From NCBI RefSeq assembly GCF_030700245.1, contig NZ_JAUYZI010000011.1, forward strand, positions 62,001-126,000: 64,000 nucleotides of DNA. The letters run 5' to 3'. Shown here piece after piece: positions 19,591 through 28,627 of the stretch. The first letter of the stretch is position 1. The number at the start of each line of letters is the position of its first letter. Source of the stretch: Methylobacterium amylolyticum (GTDB lineage Bacteria > Pseudomonadota > Alphaproteobacteria > Rhizobiales > Beijerinckiaceae). A model generated the notes under the pieces. It had not been told where the DNA came from, did no database searches, and worked only from the letters and a program-made list of their open reading frames with translations. A program made the position numbers and the translations under genes.

Positions 19591-19911
19591 GACCCGATCT
19601 ACCGGTACATTCGTACCATTGAACAGGTTCGCAGAGGGCACATCTGCGGGTCGGCCCGAGGGCTTGCCACGTCCGGCGCGGCGTCCGGGACCGAGGCGTG
19701 CCGGATCGAGGAAGGGACACCGACATCCGCCGGGCCTCGCGAGGGCCCGGCGAAGAACGCCGTCGGCAGGCACCGGGATGAGGCCCGGGCCGGAGCCGAG
19801 GGCCGGAGGCGCGGAACCGGATCACGGAGGGTGACCGGGCCGCGCGACCGACGCCGATCGGCGCAGCCTCCGGGGGCGCCGTCTCACCCACCACACGACA
19901 CGGAGACCGAC
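19591..19911. other. 321-base intergenic region with a short palindrome
   Basis: I see no coding sequence here. GGTAC at 19604-19608 and GTACC at 19613-19617 form a short inverted repeat just after the LuxR gene. A GGAAC at 19813-19817 lacks a partner box at 16-17 bases, so I do not call an EcfG promoter for the next gene. Confidence 0.5.
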
Positions 19912-20247
19912 ATGATCGACACCGACAGGATCACCGGCGCGGCCAGGGAGCTGGGCGGCAAGGTGCAGGGCGCGGTCGGCGACCTCACCGGCTCGAAGAG
20001 CGACTCGGTCGAGGGCCGCGTCCGCGAGGCCGTGGGGCAGGCCGAGAACCTCTACGGTCACGCCAAGGACGCGGCCCGGCACGCGGCCGACGAGGCCTAC
20101 GAGGTGGCCGAGGACGCCTACGACCAGGGACGCCGCTACCTGCGGGAGGGCCACGAGCGCTCCATCGAGTGGCCCCACGCCTCGCTGCTGGTGGCGGGCC
20201 TCGTGGGCTTCGGCCTCGGCCTGCTCGTCAACGCCCGCCGCCGCTGA
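19912..20247 (+). CDS. CsbD-like / DUF883-like membrane-anchored stress protein
   Basis: 111 residues. The N-terminal half resembles CsbD proteins (ITGAARELGGKVQGAVGDLT, VEGRVREAVGQAENLYGHAK). The second half is an amphipathic Ala/Asp helix followed by one C-terminal membrane helix (SLLVAGLVGFGLGLLVNARR), as in DUF883/ElaB-type proteins. The ATG at 19912 is chosen because the upstream in-frame sequence is Pro/Arg-rich and unrelated. CsbD proteins are stress-induced under general stress sigma factors; function is unclear. It forms a group with the next two genes. Confidence 0.8.
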   Translation: MIDTDRITGAARELGGKVQGAVGDLTGSKSDSVEGRVREAVGQAENLYGHAKDAARHAADEAYEVAEDAYDQGRRYLREGHERSIEWPHASLLVAGLVGFGLGLLVNARRR

Positions 20248-20292
20248 ACCGGCGCTCATCCTCTCGACGACCGAACCACTCGGAGTACACGC

Positions 20293-21213
20293 GTGACCAC
20301 CATCCAGACCGCCGCACCGCTGGCGACCGAGGCGCATGCCGACACGCGCGCCGTCCTACTCAACCAAGTCTCCTGGGGCGCCATCTTCGCCGGTGCCGTC
20401 ACCGCCCTGGTGGCGCAGGTCGTCCTGAACCTCGTCGGCGTGGGCGTCGGGCTGTCCTCGGTCGGCGCCAACGCCGCCGACAACCCGGCCGCCTCGACCC
20501 TGTCGCTCGGCGCGGGGCTGTGGTTCGTGATCTCGGGGCTCGTCGCCTCGCTGGTCGGCGGCCTCATCGCGGGCCGGCTCTCGGGCAAGACGCTGCCGGG
20601 CGCGGCCGGCCTGCACGGGCTGGTCTCCTGGGCGGTGACCACGCTCGTCGTGCTCTACCTGCTCACCTCCGCGGTCGGCGGCCTCGTCGGCGGCACCCTG
20701 GGCACCGTCGCGGGCGCGCTCGGCGGCGCGGGCAACCTCGTCGGCGGCACGGTGCAGACCGCGGCCCAGGCCGCCGCGCCCTCGCTGTCGAAGATCTCGA
20801 ACCCGCTCGACGGCATCGAGCAGAAGGTCCGCGAGCAGGCCGCCGGCCAGGACCCGCAGGCCGCCCGCGACGCGGCGGTGGCGGCGGTCAAGGCCGTGCT
20901 GACCGGCGATGCCGCCCAGAAGCAGCAGGCCGAAGCCCGCGCGGCGGACGCGCTCGCCAAGGCGCAGGGCATCCCCGCCGATCAGGCCCGCCAGCAGGTG
21001 CAGGACTACGAGAAGCAGTACGAGCAGGCGGTCGCCACCGCCAAGCAGAAGGCCGAGGCCGCCGCCGTGACGGCGAAGTCGGCCGCGACCCAGGGCGCGT
21101 TCTACGCCGCCCTGGCGCTGGTCCTCGGCGCGCTCGCCGCCTTCCTCGGCGGCCGCTTCGGCGCCCCCAAGCCTGCGACCCTGATCGGTGCCTACGAGGA
21201 TCGCCGCTTCTGA
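20293..21213 (+). CDS. Glycine-zipper membrane protein (PhnA-like annotation in relatives)
   Basis: 306 residues from a GTG. Several Gly/Ala-rich membrane segments occupy the first half (WGAIFAGAVTALVAQVVLNL, GLWFVISGLVASLVGGLIAG, TTLVVLYLLTSAVGGLVGGT). A hydrophilic coiled-coil region follows, rich in Ala, Gln and Lys (about residues 170-260), then a last membrane helix (FYAALALVLGALAAFLGGRF). No enzyme motif is seen. Placement between two CsbD-like genes suggests a stress-related envelope function; this is inference. Confidence 0.75.
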   Translation: MTTIQTAAPLATEAHADTRAVLLNQVSWGAIFAGAVTALVAQVVLNLVGVGVGLSSVGANAADNPAASTLSLGAGLWFVISGLVASLVGGLIAGRLSGKTLPGAAGLHGLVSWAVTTLVVLYLLTSAVGGLVGGTLGTVAGALGGAGNLVGGTVQTAAQAAAPSLSKISNPLDGIEQKVREQAAGQDPQAARDAAVAAVKAVLTGDAAQKQQAEARAADALAKAQGIPADQARQQVQDYEKQYEQAVATAKQKAEAAAVTAKSAATQGAFYAALALVLGALAAFLGGRFGAPKPATLIGAYEDRRF

Positions 21214-21224
21214 ATTCCGCCGAT

Positions 21225-21248
21225 CGGCCCCGCCCGCGGGCGGGGCCG
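21225..21248. terminator. Perfect GC palindrome after the membrane protein
   Basis: A 24-base perfect palindrome, CGGCCCCGCCCG followed by its exact complement, lies 12 bases after the stop codon. It could act as a terminator or stall site; no T-run follows. Confidence 0.5.
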
Positions 21249-21299
21249 CCCACCGACCGGCCGAGCCGGTCCCCACAACCCTGAGAAGGAGAGCACGCG

Positions 21300-21503
21300 A
21301 TGAGCAGCACCACCGACAAGATCAAGGGCCTGGCGAACGAGGCCGCGGGCAACGTCAAGCAGGGCGTCGGCAAGGCCACCGGCAACGACCGGCTCGTGGC
21401 CGAGGGCAAGGCGCAGGAGCTGAAGGGCGAGGCGCAGAAGACGGTCGGCGACGTCAAGGACGGCGCCAAGACCATCGCCGACAAGATCACCGGCAAGCGC
21501 TGA
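21300..21503 (+). CDS. CsbD family stress protein
   Basis: 67 residues, the standard length of CsbD proteins. The sequence shows the family signature ([20 protein letters not shown], then [20 protein letters not shown] and a helical tail ending ITGKR). A strong ribosome-binding site (GAAGGAGAG) precedes the ATG. CsbD proteins are small, soluble, helical and stress-induced, with no defined biochemical role. It is followed by a strong hairpin. Confidence 0.93.
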   Translation: MSSTTDKIKGLANEAAGNVKQGVGKATGNDRLVAEGKAQELKGEAQKTVGDVKDGAKTIADKITGKR

Positions 21504-21511
21504 GCGTGGCG

Positions 21512-21540
21512 GGGTGGCACCGGTCGGACCGGTGCCACCC
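21512..21540. terminator. Hairpin terminator downstream of the CsbD gene
   Basis: GGGTGGCACCGGT and ACCGGTGCCACCC form a perfect 13-bp stem with a 3-base loop, 9 bases after the CsbD stop. There is no T-tract, which is usual in such GC-rich genomes. Confidence 0.65.
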
Positions 21541-21705
21541 GAGCCCGGACGCGGCGCGGGCGTTTCCCATCGCTGCTGCGCTCGGCGAAGGGCCGGCCGC
21601 CGACGGCGGGGCACCCCGGAGGCCGCGCACGGGTCCCGCGGCGACCGCTTGGAGGATCGCGGCACAGCGCCGATGGTAGCGCCGTGCACACGATCAGGAG
21701 ATCCG

Positions 21706-22695
21706 ATGGTCCGGTCCCTTCTCGCAGCGGCGACGCTCGTCCTTCTCGAAGCCGCCCCCGCCCTGGCCCAGCAGTTCACCCTCCCGCCGGGCTACAGCAA
21801 CAGCGTCGCCAATTCCGGCATCCCCGGCATCGAGAACGGGCACGTCTTCCTGTACAACGCGCCGCCCGCCTGGGATCCGGCGCAGACGCTGCGGGTCGAG
21901 CGCCGGATCGGCACCGGCTCCGGCAATCCCGGCTGGACCTACAACGCGCTCTACGCCACCTGCACGACCAACGCGCAGAACAAGGGCTACGAGTGGTGCG
22001 GCACCTTCGAGAGCCACAACACCGCTCATCTCTCAACGGGCGCGCAGAACGTCGCCCTGAACGCCACGATGTGGCGCGACCCGACCGACACGGGCGAGCC
22101 GACATCTCCCTCCTGGGCCGGCAACTTCAACTGCGTCGACACGGTGGGCAAGCCCGATCCCGTCTCGGCCTGCGTCGGGGCGGAGATCAACGTCGGCGGC
22201 GCGGTCGGCACCGATGCGAACCGCCAGCGGGTCGCCGTGCACGCCGCGGTCGGCGGCCAGCCGGGCAGCCACGTGGGTTACGGCTACATGGTCTCCGGCA
22301 CGCCGGGCGTCACGGTCGACCGGGCATTCTCGACGGCGAACGTGGGTGCGCTGTTCGGCATCGGTCTCGACCTCGCAGGCGGGGTGTTCTCAGGCGCCGC
22401 CGTCCTGCTCGCGCCGGGCCAGTCCCTCGCCCTCGACGGCACGCCCGACGGCGGCTTCGGGCGGTTCCTGTTCTACCGGGACGGGGCGCTGACCTACATG
22501 ACGCCGGGGGGCGCGATGCTGCGGCTCGGCGACGACGGCGCCGTCCGTCTCGGCCGGGTGATCGAGGAGGTCCCGCACGTCCCGGCCTCGGCCACCGCCC
22601 CGTGCACCGCGGGCGAGCGCGCCTGGGACGAGCGGTTCGAGTATCGCTGCGTCGCGCCGAACCGGTGGAAGCGCGCAGCCCTGAGCGATTGGTAG
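21706..22695 (+). CDS. Secreted protein resembling phage tail-fibre/adhesin sequence
   Basis: 329 residues. The ATG at 21706 follows ATCAGGAGATCCG and opens a signal peptide (MVRSLLAAATLVLLEAAPAL, cleaved near ALA-QQF). The mature protein is rich in Gly, Asn, Thr and aromatics, with four or more cysteines (TCTTNAQNKGYEWCGTF, NFNCVDTVGKPDPVSACVG). The middle (AFSTANVGALFGIGLDLAGG) and C-terminus (CTAGERAWDERFEYRCVAPN) have the look of phage virion or tail-fibre sequence. No catalytic motif is apparent. A signal peptide on such a protein is odd. It is otherwise a hypothetical secreted protein. Confidence 0.75.
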   Translation: MVRSLLAAATLVLLEAAPALAQQFTLPPGYSNSVANSGIPGIENGHVFLYNAPPAWDPAQTLRVERRIGTGSGNPGWTYNALYATCTTNAQNKGYEWCGTFESHNTAHLSTGAQNVALNATMWRDPTDTGEPTSPSWAGNFNCVDTVGKPDPVSACVGAEINVGGAVGTDANRQRVAVHAAVGGQPGSHVGYGYMVSGTPGVTVDRAFSTANVGALFGIGLDLAGGVFSGAAVLLAPGQSLALDGTPDGGFGRFLFYRDGALTYMTPGGAMLRLGDDGAVRLGRVIEEVPHVPASATAPCTAGERAWDERFEYRCVAPNRWKRAALSDW

Positions 22696-23189
22696 GGCTC
22701 TCGCGCGGCGCGTGCTGCGGCGATCCTCAGCGCAGGTGACCGGCGGCGCGCAGCGCGCGCTCCACGGACACGGTCACCCCGGCCAGCGGGTCGTCGTTGG
22801 CCGATGCGATCGGCGCGACCGGCGGCATCTCGGCGACGTGCCGGCTGAAGAAGGCGTGCGCGTCGGCCGCGTGCTTGGCGTCCCGGCGCGCGCCGGCATC
22901 GGTCTGCATCCGCGCTGTGGCGGCGCGCAATCAGCTCAACATCCGCGTCTCCTGGCCACATCCCCAACCTTGGCCGTAAACCGGCCGCGGCCGGGCAAGT
23001 TCCCGGCCAGACTCGACGGGGACCGCGCTCGCGAGCCGCCTCGACGACCGATGTCGATCAGACGTGACGGCCGTCGTGGGCGCGCGTTCGAGCCGCGCTC
23101 GCTTGCCATCCCGCCCGAACCGAAACGCCGGGCGTCGGACCCGACTTCCAGCCCATGGCCGCGGCACTTAAGAAGGCGGTCCTTCCCCG
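22696..23189. other. 494-base region with no convincing gene
   Basis: Apart from a weak minus-strand open frame at 22727-22909, I see nothing coding here. No strong hairpin or promoter motif stood out. Confidence 0.5.
22727..22909 (-). CDS. Doubtful small hypothetical protein
   Basis: A 60-residue frame from an internal ATG (MQTDAGARRDAKHAADAHAF then FSRHVAEMPPVAPIASANDD). A TTG seven codons earlier, at 22930, would extend it. Composition is closer to protein than the neighbouring shadow frames, but there is no domain and no clear ribosome-binding site. Treat as tentative. Confidence 0.3.
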   Translation of the reverse strand: MQTDAGARRDAKHAADAHAFFSRHVAEMPPVAPIASANDDPLAGVTVSVERALRAAGHLR

Positions 23190-24059
23190 ATGGCCCGAAA
23201 TTTCATGCTCAACGATATCTCAGCCGTCGAGCTGTCCCTGCTCGCGGTCTCGCTTCTCGGCGCCGGGGCACTCACGGGCTTCCTCGCTGGCGTGTTCGGC
23301 GTCGGCGGCGGCGCCCTGATCGTCCCCGTCCTCTACGAGCTGTTCCGGGTCATCGGGGTTCCGGAGGAACCCCGTATGCCGCTCTGCATCGGGACCTCCC
23401 TGGCCATCATCATTCCCACGTCGATCCGCTCGTTCAACGCCCACCGCGCGCGGGGAGCGGCGGACCTCCAGGTCGTGCGGCAATGGGCCGTTCCCGTCGT
23501 TCTGGGCGTCGTGGCGGGCAGCCTCATCGCGCGCTATGCCCCGGCCGATCTCTTCAAGATCGTCTTCGTCGGCGTCGCCGGCGTATCGGCCGTGCGGCTG
23601 CTGTTCGGGCGGGACACCTGGAGGTTCGGCACCGAGCTCCCGGGCCGCGCCGTCATGCGGCTCTACGGCTTCGTGATCGGCATCCTGTCCGCGCTGATGG
23701 GGATCGGCGGCGGCCAGTTGTCGAACCTCATCATGACGTTCTACGGGCGTCCGATCCACCAGGCCGTGGCGACGTCGTCCGGCCTCGGCCTCCTGATCTC
23801 GATCCCGGGCACGCTCGGATACATCTACGCGGGCTGGCCGGTCGCGGGGGCCTATCCGGACGTTGCGGCCCTGCAGGCGCCGCTCGCCCTCGGATACGTG
23901 TCGCTGCTCGGATTCGTGCTGTTCGTGCCGACAAGCATCTGGGCGGCTCCGATCGGCGCCCGGGCGGCTCACGCGATGCCCAAGCGCCGCCTGGAGATCG
24001 CGTTCGGCGTGTTCCTCCTCATCGTCTGCGTTCGCTTCCTGCTGAGCCTGATCGCGTGA
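23190..24059 (+). CDS. TauE/SafE (TSUP) family membrane transporter
   Basis: 289 residues with about eight hydrophobic helices and the two internal TSUP repeats. The first is GFLAGVFGVGGGALIVPVLY (about residues 30-50), the second YGFVIGILSALMGIGGGQLS (about 160-180). TSUP proteins export or import sulfite, sulfonates or other small organic anions; the substrate is not readable here. It is convergent with the AraC gene, so its link to the following cluster is uncertain. Confidence 0.93.
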   Translation: MARNFMLNDISAVELSLLAVSLLGAGALTGFLAGVFGVGGGALIVPVLYELFRVIGVPEEPRMPLCIGTSLAIIIPTSIRSFNAHRARGAADLQVVRQWAVPVVLGVVAGSLIARYAPADLFKIVFVGVAGVSAVRLLFGRDTWRFGTELPGRAVMRLYGFVIGILSALMGIGGGQLSNLIMTFYGRPIHQAVATSSGLGLLISIPGTLGYIYAGWPVAGAYPDVAALQAPLALGYVSLLGFVLFVPTSIWAAPIGARAAHAMPKRRLEIAFGVFLLIVCVRFLLSLIA

Positions 24060-24079
24060 GCAGCGTGATAGGCCTGTCC

Positions 24080-24097
24080 ATAATATGAATGTATTAT
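24080..24097. terminator. AT-rich inverted repeat between convergent genes
   Basis: ATAATA and TATTAT form a 6-bp inverted repeat with a 6-base spacer in a conspicuously AT-rich 48-base gap between the convergent tauE-like and araC-like genes. It could end transcription or bind a protein; the stem is weak for a terminator. Confidence 0.3.
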
Positions 24098-24107
24098 AAG
24101 AAATCAC

Positions 24108-25175
24108 TTACTTGATCTGGCAACGATAAGCGCCGGGATTCACGCCAGTCCACTTTCGGAACGCGCGAAAGAACGAGCTGGCCTCAGAGAAACCGGCAGA
24201 CTCGGCAACCGCGGTCAAGCTCAGATTCGTCGTGCGCAGGAGATGCACGGCGATCTCCTTGCGGACGATGTCCTTGATCTCCTGAAACGACTGGCCTTCG
24301 GCCTCGATGCGGCGACGCAAGGTCGAAGCCGACAATTCGAAGCGGCGCGCGACCTCGTCGAAATCCGGCCAGTCGTCGGGATTGAGCGAGCGCAGCAGAT
24401 ACTTGACTTTCGCGACCGTGCCGGCGTCGTTGCGATACTTGACGAGGATGTTGGCTGGGGCACGCTGGAGGAAGGCGTCGCGGTCGGCCTTGGTCGCCCG
24501 GACCGGTCGGTCCAGCGCGTGGCTCGCCACGATGAGGCGGTTCTCAGCCTGGGAGAATCGGATCTCGTCCGAGAAGAGGACCCGGTAATCCGCGCAGAAA
24601 TCGGGAGCCGCCGGCACGACATCGATGGCCAGCACGGGTATTCTCTGCCTGACGAGGAAACACATCAGGCCGTGGATGATGAGCCAATAGGCGAAATAGC
24701 TGAAGGGCCGCTGGGAGACGCTCGATTTCGACAGCGTCAGGTAGGCGACACCGTCCTCCTCGATGAGCCGGCCGTTCATCCCGTCGAGCATGAGGGAGAA
24801 AAAATTGAGCGCGAGGTGGACGGCCTCCCGCAAGGTCTGACAGTTGAGGGCGGCCCTGCTGACGAATGCGAAACTCCCCGCCCGCATCGGCCGGGGGTTC
24901 ATGCAGAAGAACTCGTCACCCGTCTCCTCGGCGGTCGCGAGCCAGATGGCGGCATATTGCTCGACCGAGATACGGCCGTCGTCGTCGGCGAGGTCGGCCA
25001 GCGAGACGCCGTTCCGACGCAGGAGCTCGACCGGCATGCCCCGAAGGCGGGCGATGTCGAGAAGTGCCTCCCGGAGCAGGCGCATCGAGATCGTACCGCG
25101 GTCCTCCTGGCGGCGCCCCTCGACGGCGGTCCTGAAGGTGTCAAAAGCGTCAAGCACGGTGACAGATGCGGTCAT
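24108..25175 (-). CDS. AraC family transcriptional regulator (OruR/ArgR-like, arabinose-binding N-terminus)
   Basis: 355 residues from an ATG preceded by AAGGGGG. The N-terminal 200 residues match the Arabinose_bd-type ligand domain found in AraC regulators of catabolic genes (RGMPVELLRRNGVSLADLAD, FFCMNPRPMRAGSFAFVSRA). The C-terminus is a double helix-turn-helix (DEVARRFELSASTLRRRIEA, then LTAVAESAGFSEASSFFRAF and WTGVNPGAYR). It is divergent from the gene for the periplasmic binding protein, with 163 bases between starts, so it probably controls that gene and perhaps the acyl-CoA cluster. Confidence 0.93.
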   Translation of the reverse strand: MTASVTVLDAFDTFRTAVEGRRQEDRGTISMRLLREALLDIARLRGMPVELLRRNGVSLADLADDDGRISVEQYAAIWLATAEETGDEFFCMNPRPMRAGSFAFVSRAALNCQTLREAVHLALNFFSLMLDGMNGRLIEEDGVAYLTLSKSSVSQRPFSYFAYWLIIHGLMCFLVRQRIPVLAIDVVPAAPDFCADYRVLFSDEIRFSQAENRLIVASHALDRPVRATKADRDAFLQRAPANILVKYRNDAGTVAKVKYLLRSLNPDDWPDFDEVARRFELSASTLRRRIEAEGQSFQEIKDIVRKEIAVHLLRTTNLSLTAVAESAGFSEASSFFRAFRKWTGVNPGAYRCQIK

Positions 25176-25338
25176 TGCGGTGCGCCCCCTTCGCCGCAAC
25201 TCTCGTTAGCAGCTCTGCCACGGCACCATGAGGGGTCGGGCAGGGGTTCGGGCGACAACCGTCTCAAAACTCCCCCATGCTCCGTGTGCCGAGGGCTGGG
25301 CGGTCGTCTCCCGAATGACGCCAACACGGGAGGACACG

Positions 25339-26556
25339 ATGCGGAAGGGAGCATGGCTCGGGGCCATGATGATGGCGGCCGGCTTCTGCCAGACCGCGCC
25401 GGCATGGGCGCAACTGTCGGGCGACAAGCTCAAGGTCGGCGTCCTGACCGACCAGAGTTCGATCTACTCCGACATCGCCGGCAAGGGCTCGATCGTCGCG
25501 GCGAAGCTGGCGATCGAGGATTTTGGAAAGACGGTCCTCGGCCGTCCCGTCGAGCTGGTGGTCGCCAACCATCAAGCCAAGGTCGATATCGGGTCGGGCC
25601 TCGCGCGCGAGATGTTCACCCGTGACGGGGTCGATGTCATCGTCGACATCTCGCACTCGGCCGTGAGCCTCGCCGTGCAGGAAGTGGCGCGGGACGCGAA
25701 CAAGCTCGTCATGCACGTCGGTTCCGCCCACGCCGACCTGTACGGCTCGGCCTGCTCGCCCAACGGCGTCCTCTGGCTCTACGACACCTACACCTTGGCC
25801 AACGGCATGTCCCGCGCCCTGATCAAGGAGGGGGGCGACACGTGGTTCTTCGTGACGGCCGACTACGCGTTCGGCCACTCGATGCAGGCCCAGATGACGC
25901 GCATCGTCGGCGAGCTCGGCGGCAAGGTCCTGGGCTCCGTCCGCCATCCGATCAACTCGAGCGACTTCTCGTCCTACCTGCTGCAGGCGCAGGCCTCGGG
26001 CGCGAAGGTGATCGGGCTCGCGAACGTCGCGGGTGATACCGCGAACTCGATCAAGCAGGCGGGCGAGTTCGGGATCACGCAGGGCGGGCAGAAGCTGGCG
26101 GCGCTGATCTTCTACATCCAGACCGCGAAAGCGATCGGTCCGCAACTCGGCCAGGGTCTCCAGTTCCTGACCGGCTACTACTGGGACAGGGACGCGGCGA
26201 GCCGGACCTTCGCCAAGCGCTTCCAGGCCGAGATGGGCGGGGCGATGCCCTCGCAGATCCAGGCGGGCACCTACAGCGCCACCCTGCACTACCTGCGCAG
26301 CGTGGCGGCGGCGGGCACCGACGACGCGGGCGCGGTGATGAAGGCGATGCGCGCGTCGCCGGTGGACGACTTCTTCGCGGAGGGCGCGGTGCTGCGCGCG
26401 GACGGGCGGCTGATGAAGGACCTGTTCCTGGCCGAGATGAAGAAGCCGTCCGAGGTGAAGGGCCCCTGGGACCTGCTGACGATCGTGCGGCGCCTGCCGG
26501 CTGCCGAGATCATCCGCCCGATCGACCAGGGCGGCTGCGCGATGGCGCAACGATAG
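25339..26556 (+). CDS. ABC transporter periplasmic substrate-binding protein (branched-chain amino acid type)
   Basis: 405 residues. The ATG at 25339 is chosen because CGGGAGGAC lies just upstream and a signal peptide starts there (AMMMAAGFCQTAPAWAQ). The mature start (LKVGVLTDQSSIYSDIAGKG) and DVIVDISHSAVSLAVQEVAR are characteristic of Peripla_BP_6 (LivJ-like) receptors. This family binds amino acids, aromatic acids, urea or short acyl compounds. No permease or ATPase gene is adjacent, so it is an orphan receptor here. The AraC gene is divergent and the acyl-CoA cluster convergent, suggesting an aromatic or carboxylic acid ligand; that is inference. Confidence 0.93.
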   Translation: MRKGAWLGAMMMAAGFCQTAPAWAQLSGDKLKVGVLTDQSSIYSDIAGKGSIVAAKLAIEDFGKTVLGRPVELVVANHQAKVDIGSGLAREMFTRDGVDVIVDISHSAVSLAVQEVARDANKLVMHVGSAHADLYGSACSPNGVLWLYDTYTLANGMSRALIKEGGDTWFFVTADYAFGHSMQAQMTRIVGELGGKVLGSVRHPINSSDFSSYLLQAQASGAKVIGLANVAGDTANSIKQAGEFGITQGGQKLAALIFYIQTAKAIGPQLGQGLQFLTGYYWDRDAASRTFAKRFQAEMGGAMPSQIQAGTYSATLHYLRSVAAAGTDDAGAVMKAMRASPVDDFFAEGAVLRADGRLMKDLFLAEMKKPSEVKGPWDLLTIVRRLPAAEIIRPIDQGGCAMAQR

Positions 26557-26563
26557 CCCTCCA

Positions 26564-26595
26564 CGCCAGGGCGGAGCGACCGCTCGGCCCTGGCG
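26564..26595. terminator. Hairpin terminator between convergent genes
   Basis: CGCCAGGGC at 26564-26572 and GCCCTGGCG at 26587-26595 form a 9-bp stem just after the binding-protein stop. It sits between genes that converge, so it may serve both. Confidence 0.55.
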
Positions 26596-26702
26596 CACGG
26601 GGAATTCTGCGGGTGGGGAGCCCGACGCCGTGACCGGCCCGCGTCGCCGTCGCGCGCGGACCGCAGCCTCGCTCCAGCCCGCGCTACGCCGCCCAGCCCA
26701 CT

Positions 26703-27833
26703 CTACGCCGCCAAGGCCCGGCTGATCACCATGCGCTGGACGTCGCTGGTTCCCTCGTAGATCTGGCAGACGCGCACATCGCGGTAGATCTGCTCGACGC
26801 CGTAATCCGCGAGATAGCCGTACCCACCGTGGACCTGGATGGCGTCGGAGCAGACCTTCTCCGCCATCTCGGAGGCGAACAGCTTCGCCATCGCGGCCTC
26901 CTTGCCGCACGGCAATCCGGCGTCGCGCAGACGGGCCGCGTTCAGCACGAGTTGCCGCGCCGCCTCGATCTGGGTCGCCATGTCGGCGAGACGAAAGGCC
27001 ACCGCCTGATGGCCGATCAGGGGCTTGCCGAAGGTCTCGCGCTCGCCCGCGTAGCGGACGGACGCCTCGAACGCGGCGCGCGCCATGCCCACGGATTGCG
27101 CCGCGATGCCGATGCGCCCTCCTTCGAGGTTGGACAGCGCGATGCGCAGTCCCTGGCCCTCCTCGCCGAGCATGAGGTCCGGGGTCAGGAACATGTCCTC
27201 GAACACGATCTGCGCCGTGTCCGAGCAACGCTGCCCGAGCTTGTGCTCGATGGAAGCGACCGTGTAGCCCGGCGTGTCGGTCGGGACGACGAAGGCCGAG
27301 ATGCCCTTCCGGCCGGCATCCGGGTCCGTGACGGCGAAGACGATGGCCACGTCGGCGTTCTTGCCCGAGGTGATGAACTGCTTCGTCCCGGAGACCACCC
27401 AGCCGTTCCCCGAGCGCCGGGCGCGGGTTCTCAGGGCCGCGGCGTCGGAACCTGCCCCGGGCTCCGTCAGGCAGAAGGCCCCCAGATGCTCGCCGCGGGC
27501 CAGCCGCCGGAGGAAGCGCTGCTTCTGGTCGTCGGTGCCGAACGTGAGAAGCGGCATGCAGCCCACCGAGTTGTGGACGCTCATGATGGTCGAGACGGCG
27601 CCGTCGCCGGCCGCGATCTCCTCGATGGCGAGCGCGTAGGCGACGTGGTCGACGGCCGCCCCGTCGTACGCTTCGGGCACGAGCATGCCCAGAAAGCCGA
27701 GGGCCCCCATCTCGGCGAGGGCCTCCTTCGGAAAGCGCGCTTCCCGGTCCCATTCGGCCGAGAACGGCTTCAGCCTCTCCGCCGCGAAGGTCCGCGCCGC
27801 GTCCCGGATCATCGTCTGGTCGTCGGTCAGCAT
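26703..27833 (-). CDS. Acyl-CoA dehydrogenase
   Basis: 376 residues, normal for the family. Visible features are the FAD/substrate motif [18 protein letters not shown] (about 125-142), [49 protein letters not shown], and the catalytic Glu in [18 protein letters not shown] near residue 362. It oxidises an acyl-CoA to the enoyl-CoA, passing electrons to ETF. The ATG at 27833 lies 10 bases after the stop of the SDR gene, so it is the last gene of a four-gene minus-strand operon. The substrate may be short or branched chain, which cannot be fixed by eye. Confidence 0.95.
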   Translation of the reverse strand: MLTDDQTMIRDAARTFAAERLKPFSAEWDREARFPKEALAEMGALGFLGMLVPEAYDGAAVDHVAYALAIEEIAAGDGAVSTIMSVHNSVGCMPLLTFGTDDQKQRFLRRLARGEHLGAFCLTEPGAGSDAAALRTRARRSGNGWVVSGTKQFITSGKNADVAIVFAVTDPDAGRKGISAFVVPTDTPGYTVASIEHKLGQRCSDTAQIVFEDMFLTPDLMLGEEGQGLRIALSNLEGGRIGIAAQSVGMARAAFEASVRYAGERETFGKPLIGHQAVAFRLADMATQIEAARQLVLNAARLRDAGLPCGKEAAMAKLFASEMAEKVCSDAIQVHGGYGYLADYGVEQIYRDVRVCQIYEGTSDVQRMVISRALAA

Positions 27834-27843
27834 CGGGCGGATC

Positions 27844-28605
27844 CTATCGAGCCTGCATGCGCAGCGCGCCGTCGAGGCGGATGGTCTCGCCGTTGAGCAT
27901 CGGGTTGGCCAGGATGGCCATGACGAGCTGGGCATACTCCTCGGGGCGACCGAAGCGGGAGGGGAAGGGCACGGCGGCGCCGAGGCTCGCCTGGACCTCG
28001 TCCGGCAGCCCCTGGACCATCGGCGTCTCGAACATGCCCGGCGCGACGGCGCAGACGCGGATGCCGAGCGGCGCCAGTTCGCGCGCGACCGGCAGGGTCA
28101 GGCCGACGACCCCGGCCTTGGAGGCCGCGTAGCCCGCCTGCCCGATCTGCCCCTCGTAGGCGGCGATGGAGGCGGTCGAGACGATCACGCCGCGCTCCCC
28201 GCCCTCCAGGGGTTCGAGGCCCGCCGCCCCGGCTGCGACGAGCCGCATCATGTTGAACGTGCCGACCAGATTGACCTGGATGACCTTTGAGAAGGCGTCG
28301 AGCGAGGCCGGCCCGTTGCGGCCCACCACCTTCGCGGCCGGGCAGATGCCGGCGCAGTTGACCAGGATGCGGGCGACACCGTGCTCCGCCGCGGCGCGGA
28401 CCAGAGCCGCCTCCGCGCTCGCGGCATCGGCGACGTCGCAGGCGAGCGCGATCCCGTCGATCTCGCGCGCGGCGGCGGCGGCGGCCTCCTCTTGCAGGTC
28501 GAGCAGGGCGACCCTGGCACCCGCCGCGGCGAGCGCCCGGGCCGTGGCTGCGCCCAATCCCGAGGCGGCGCCCGTCACGATCGCCGCGATACCTTGAACC
28601 TTCAC
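27844..28605 (-). CDS. Short-chain dehydrogenase, 3-hydroxyacyl-CoA dehydrogenase type II-like
   Basis: 253 residues from a GTG preceded by GGAGG. The cofactor motif is [19 protein letters not shown] (about 10-28), NCAG follows at about 85, and the catalytic pair is YAASK (about 158-162), with the Ser in [14 protein letters not shown]. The overall pattern ([43 protein letters not shown]) is close to HSD17B10-type 3-hydroxyacyl-CoA dehydrogenases. In the operon it would oxidise the 3-hydroxyacyl-CoA before thiolysis. No enoyl-CoA hydratase is present here, so the pathway needs one from elsewhere. Confidence 0.9.
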   Translation of the reverse strand: MKVQGIAAIVTGAASGLGAATARALAAAGARVALLDLQEEAAAAAAREIDGIALACDVADAASAEAALVRAAAEHGVARILVNCAGICPAAKVVGRNGPASLDAFSKVIQVNLVGTFNMMRLVAAGAAGLEPLEGGERGVIVSTASIAAYEGQIGQAGYAASKAGVVGLTLPVARELAPLGIRVCAVAPGMFETPMVQGLPDEVQASLGAAVPFPSRFGRPEEYAQLVMAILANPMLNGETIRLDGALRMQAR

Positions 28606-28627
28606 GAAAACCTCCGGACTGCCCCGA

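Noticed and set aside
19813-19835. GGAAC box upstream of the first CsbD-like gene as an EcfG promoter
   Set aside because: No CGTT or GTT occurs 16-17 bases downstream.
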